NCBI RefSeq assembly: GCF_000757725.1
Contig: NZ_JJMU01000010.1
Coordinates: 1 to 64,000, forward strand
Direction: 5' to 3'
Length of the DNA stretch: 64,000 nucleotides
Source of the DNA: Sphingobacterium deserti
Lineage (GTDB): Bacteria; Bacteroidota; Bacteroidia; Sphingobacteriales; Sphingobacteriaceae
Below, piece by piece: positions 63,745 through 64,000 of this stretch. Made by a program: the position numbers and the translations under genes. How positions within the stretch are numbered: the stretch's first letter is position 1; every line of letters starts with the position of its first letter. The notes beneath the pieces are model-generated. The model saw nothing but the letters and a program-made list of their open reading frames with translations. It searched no databases and had not been told where the DNA came from.

Positions 63745-64000
63745 ATGAAGAAATCAATTTTATTCCTTTCGGCAGCTGTCACCCTGTTGGCGACCGCAGC
63801 TTGCCAAAACTTCAAAAAAGGTGATGGTGGTCTTGAATATAACATCGTGAAGGATGAGGGCGCAGAAAAAGCAAAAGCTGGCGATTTGTTGTCTGTAGAT
63901 TTGATTGTGAAATCCGACCGGAACGATTCCTTGTTACAAAGTACATACGACATTGGTTTACCTCAAATAGTCAATATCGCACCAGACTCTATTCCTGGCT
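63745..64000 (+). CDS. FKBP-type peptidyl-prolyl isomerase lipoprotein, truncated by window edge
   Basis: The first 85 codons of a lipoprotein: MKKSILFLSAAVTLLATAAC gives a signal peptide with C20 as the lipid site, followed by QNFKKGDGGLEYNIVKDEG and AGDLLSVDLIVKSDRND. This N-terminal segment matches Bacteroidota FKBP-type isomerases of the GldI-like group; the catalytic domain itself is mostly outside the window. Starts 22 bases after the nrnA stop and is likely co-transcribed. Confidence 0.8.
   Translation, partial: MKKSILFLSAAVTLLATAACQNFKKGDGGLEYNIVKDEGAEKAKAGDLLSVDLIVKSDRNDSLLQSTYDIGLPQIVNIAPDSIPG

Overview
The window is a chromosomal segment of a member of the Bacteroidota, most likely of the order Sphingobacteriales. 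The evidence is a SusC/SusD pair driven by an ECF sigma/FecR pair, DUF4974-type FecR architecture, lipoproteins with relaxed lipoboxes, a small Hc1-type histone-like protein, the Bacteroidota form of the division and cell wall (dcw) cluster, and promoters of the form TTTG-N20-TAnnTTTG (clearest upstream of gyrB and rpmH). The genus cannot be fixed from the sequence alone. No rRNA, tRNA, CRISPR array, insertion sequence or prophage was seen.

Layout. 1-2820: two tandem M60-like (enhancin family) lipoprotein metallopeptidases on the minus strand, the first cut by the window edge. 3546-8659: housekeeping genes mtaB, thyA-folA, a degenerate M23-fold exported protein and ddl. 8783-17215 (minus): a compact glycan-use locus read as sigma factor, FecR anti-sigma, SusC, SusD, GH29 alpha-L-fucosidase. 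17775-20733 (plus): a PASTA protein, MltG and an exported glutaminase. 21233-28545: an AAA ATPase, a thioesterase and a YihY/BrkB membrane protein, ribosomal protein S1, a metallophosphoesterase with a small outer membrane protein, and a pirin. 28637-36950: gyrB, an OmpH-like lipoprotein, a CorA transporter, the rpmH-rnpA-yidD-tsaB operon, mscL, an orphan LuxR-type response regulator, a sugar isomerase-like protein and the histone-like protein.

37083-52870 (minus) is the dcw cluster, transcribed mraZ-rsmH-ftsL-ftsI-murE-mraY-murD-ftsW-murG-murC-ftsQ-ftsA-ftsZ, with very short gaps or overlaps. murF is absent and ddl lies about 28 kb beyond ftsZ. The MurE DNPR motif points to meso-diaminopimelate peptidoglycan. 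53401-64000 carries aspS, a LUD-domain iron-sulfur protein with a damaged second cluster motif, priA, a DUF423 membrane protein, a large exported propeller-like protein, a DHH phosphoesterase (NrnA-like) and the start of an FKBP-type isomerase lipoprotein.

The least explained material is non-coding. There are MraZ-type repeats upstream of mraZ plus two extra repeat pairs in the opposite orientation toward aspS. DnaA-box-like 9-mers cluster between ftsA and ftsZ and recur upstream of mraZ and between mtaB and thyA. An array of 7-bp units fills the leader of the thioesterase gene. Long perfect inverted repeats straddle stop codons at convergent gene ends. A hairpin upstream of ddl contains a perfect TGTGA-N6-TCACA palindrome. 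None of these has been tested by computation here; each is described as seen in the sequence.
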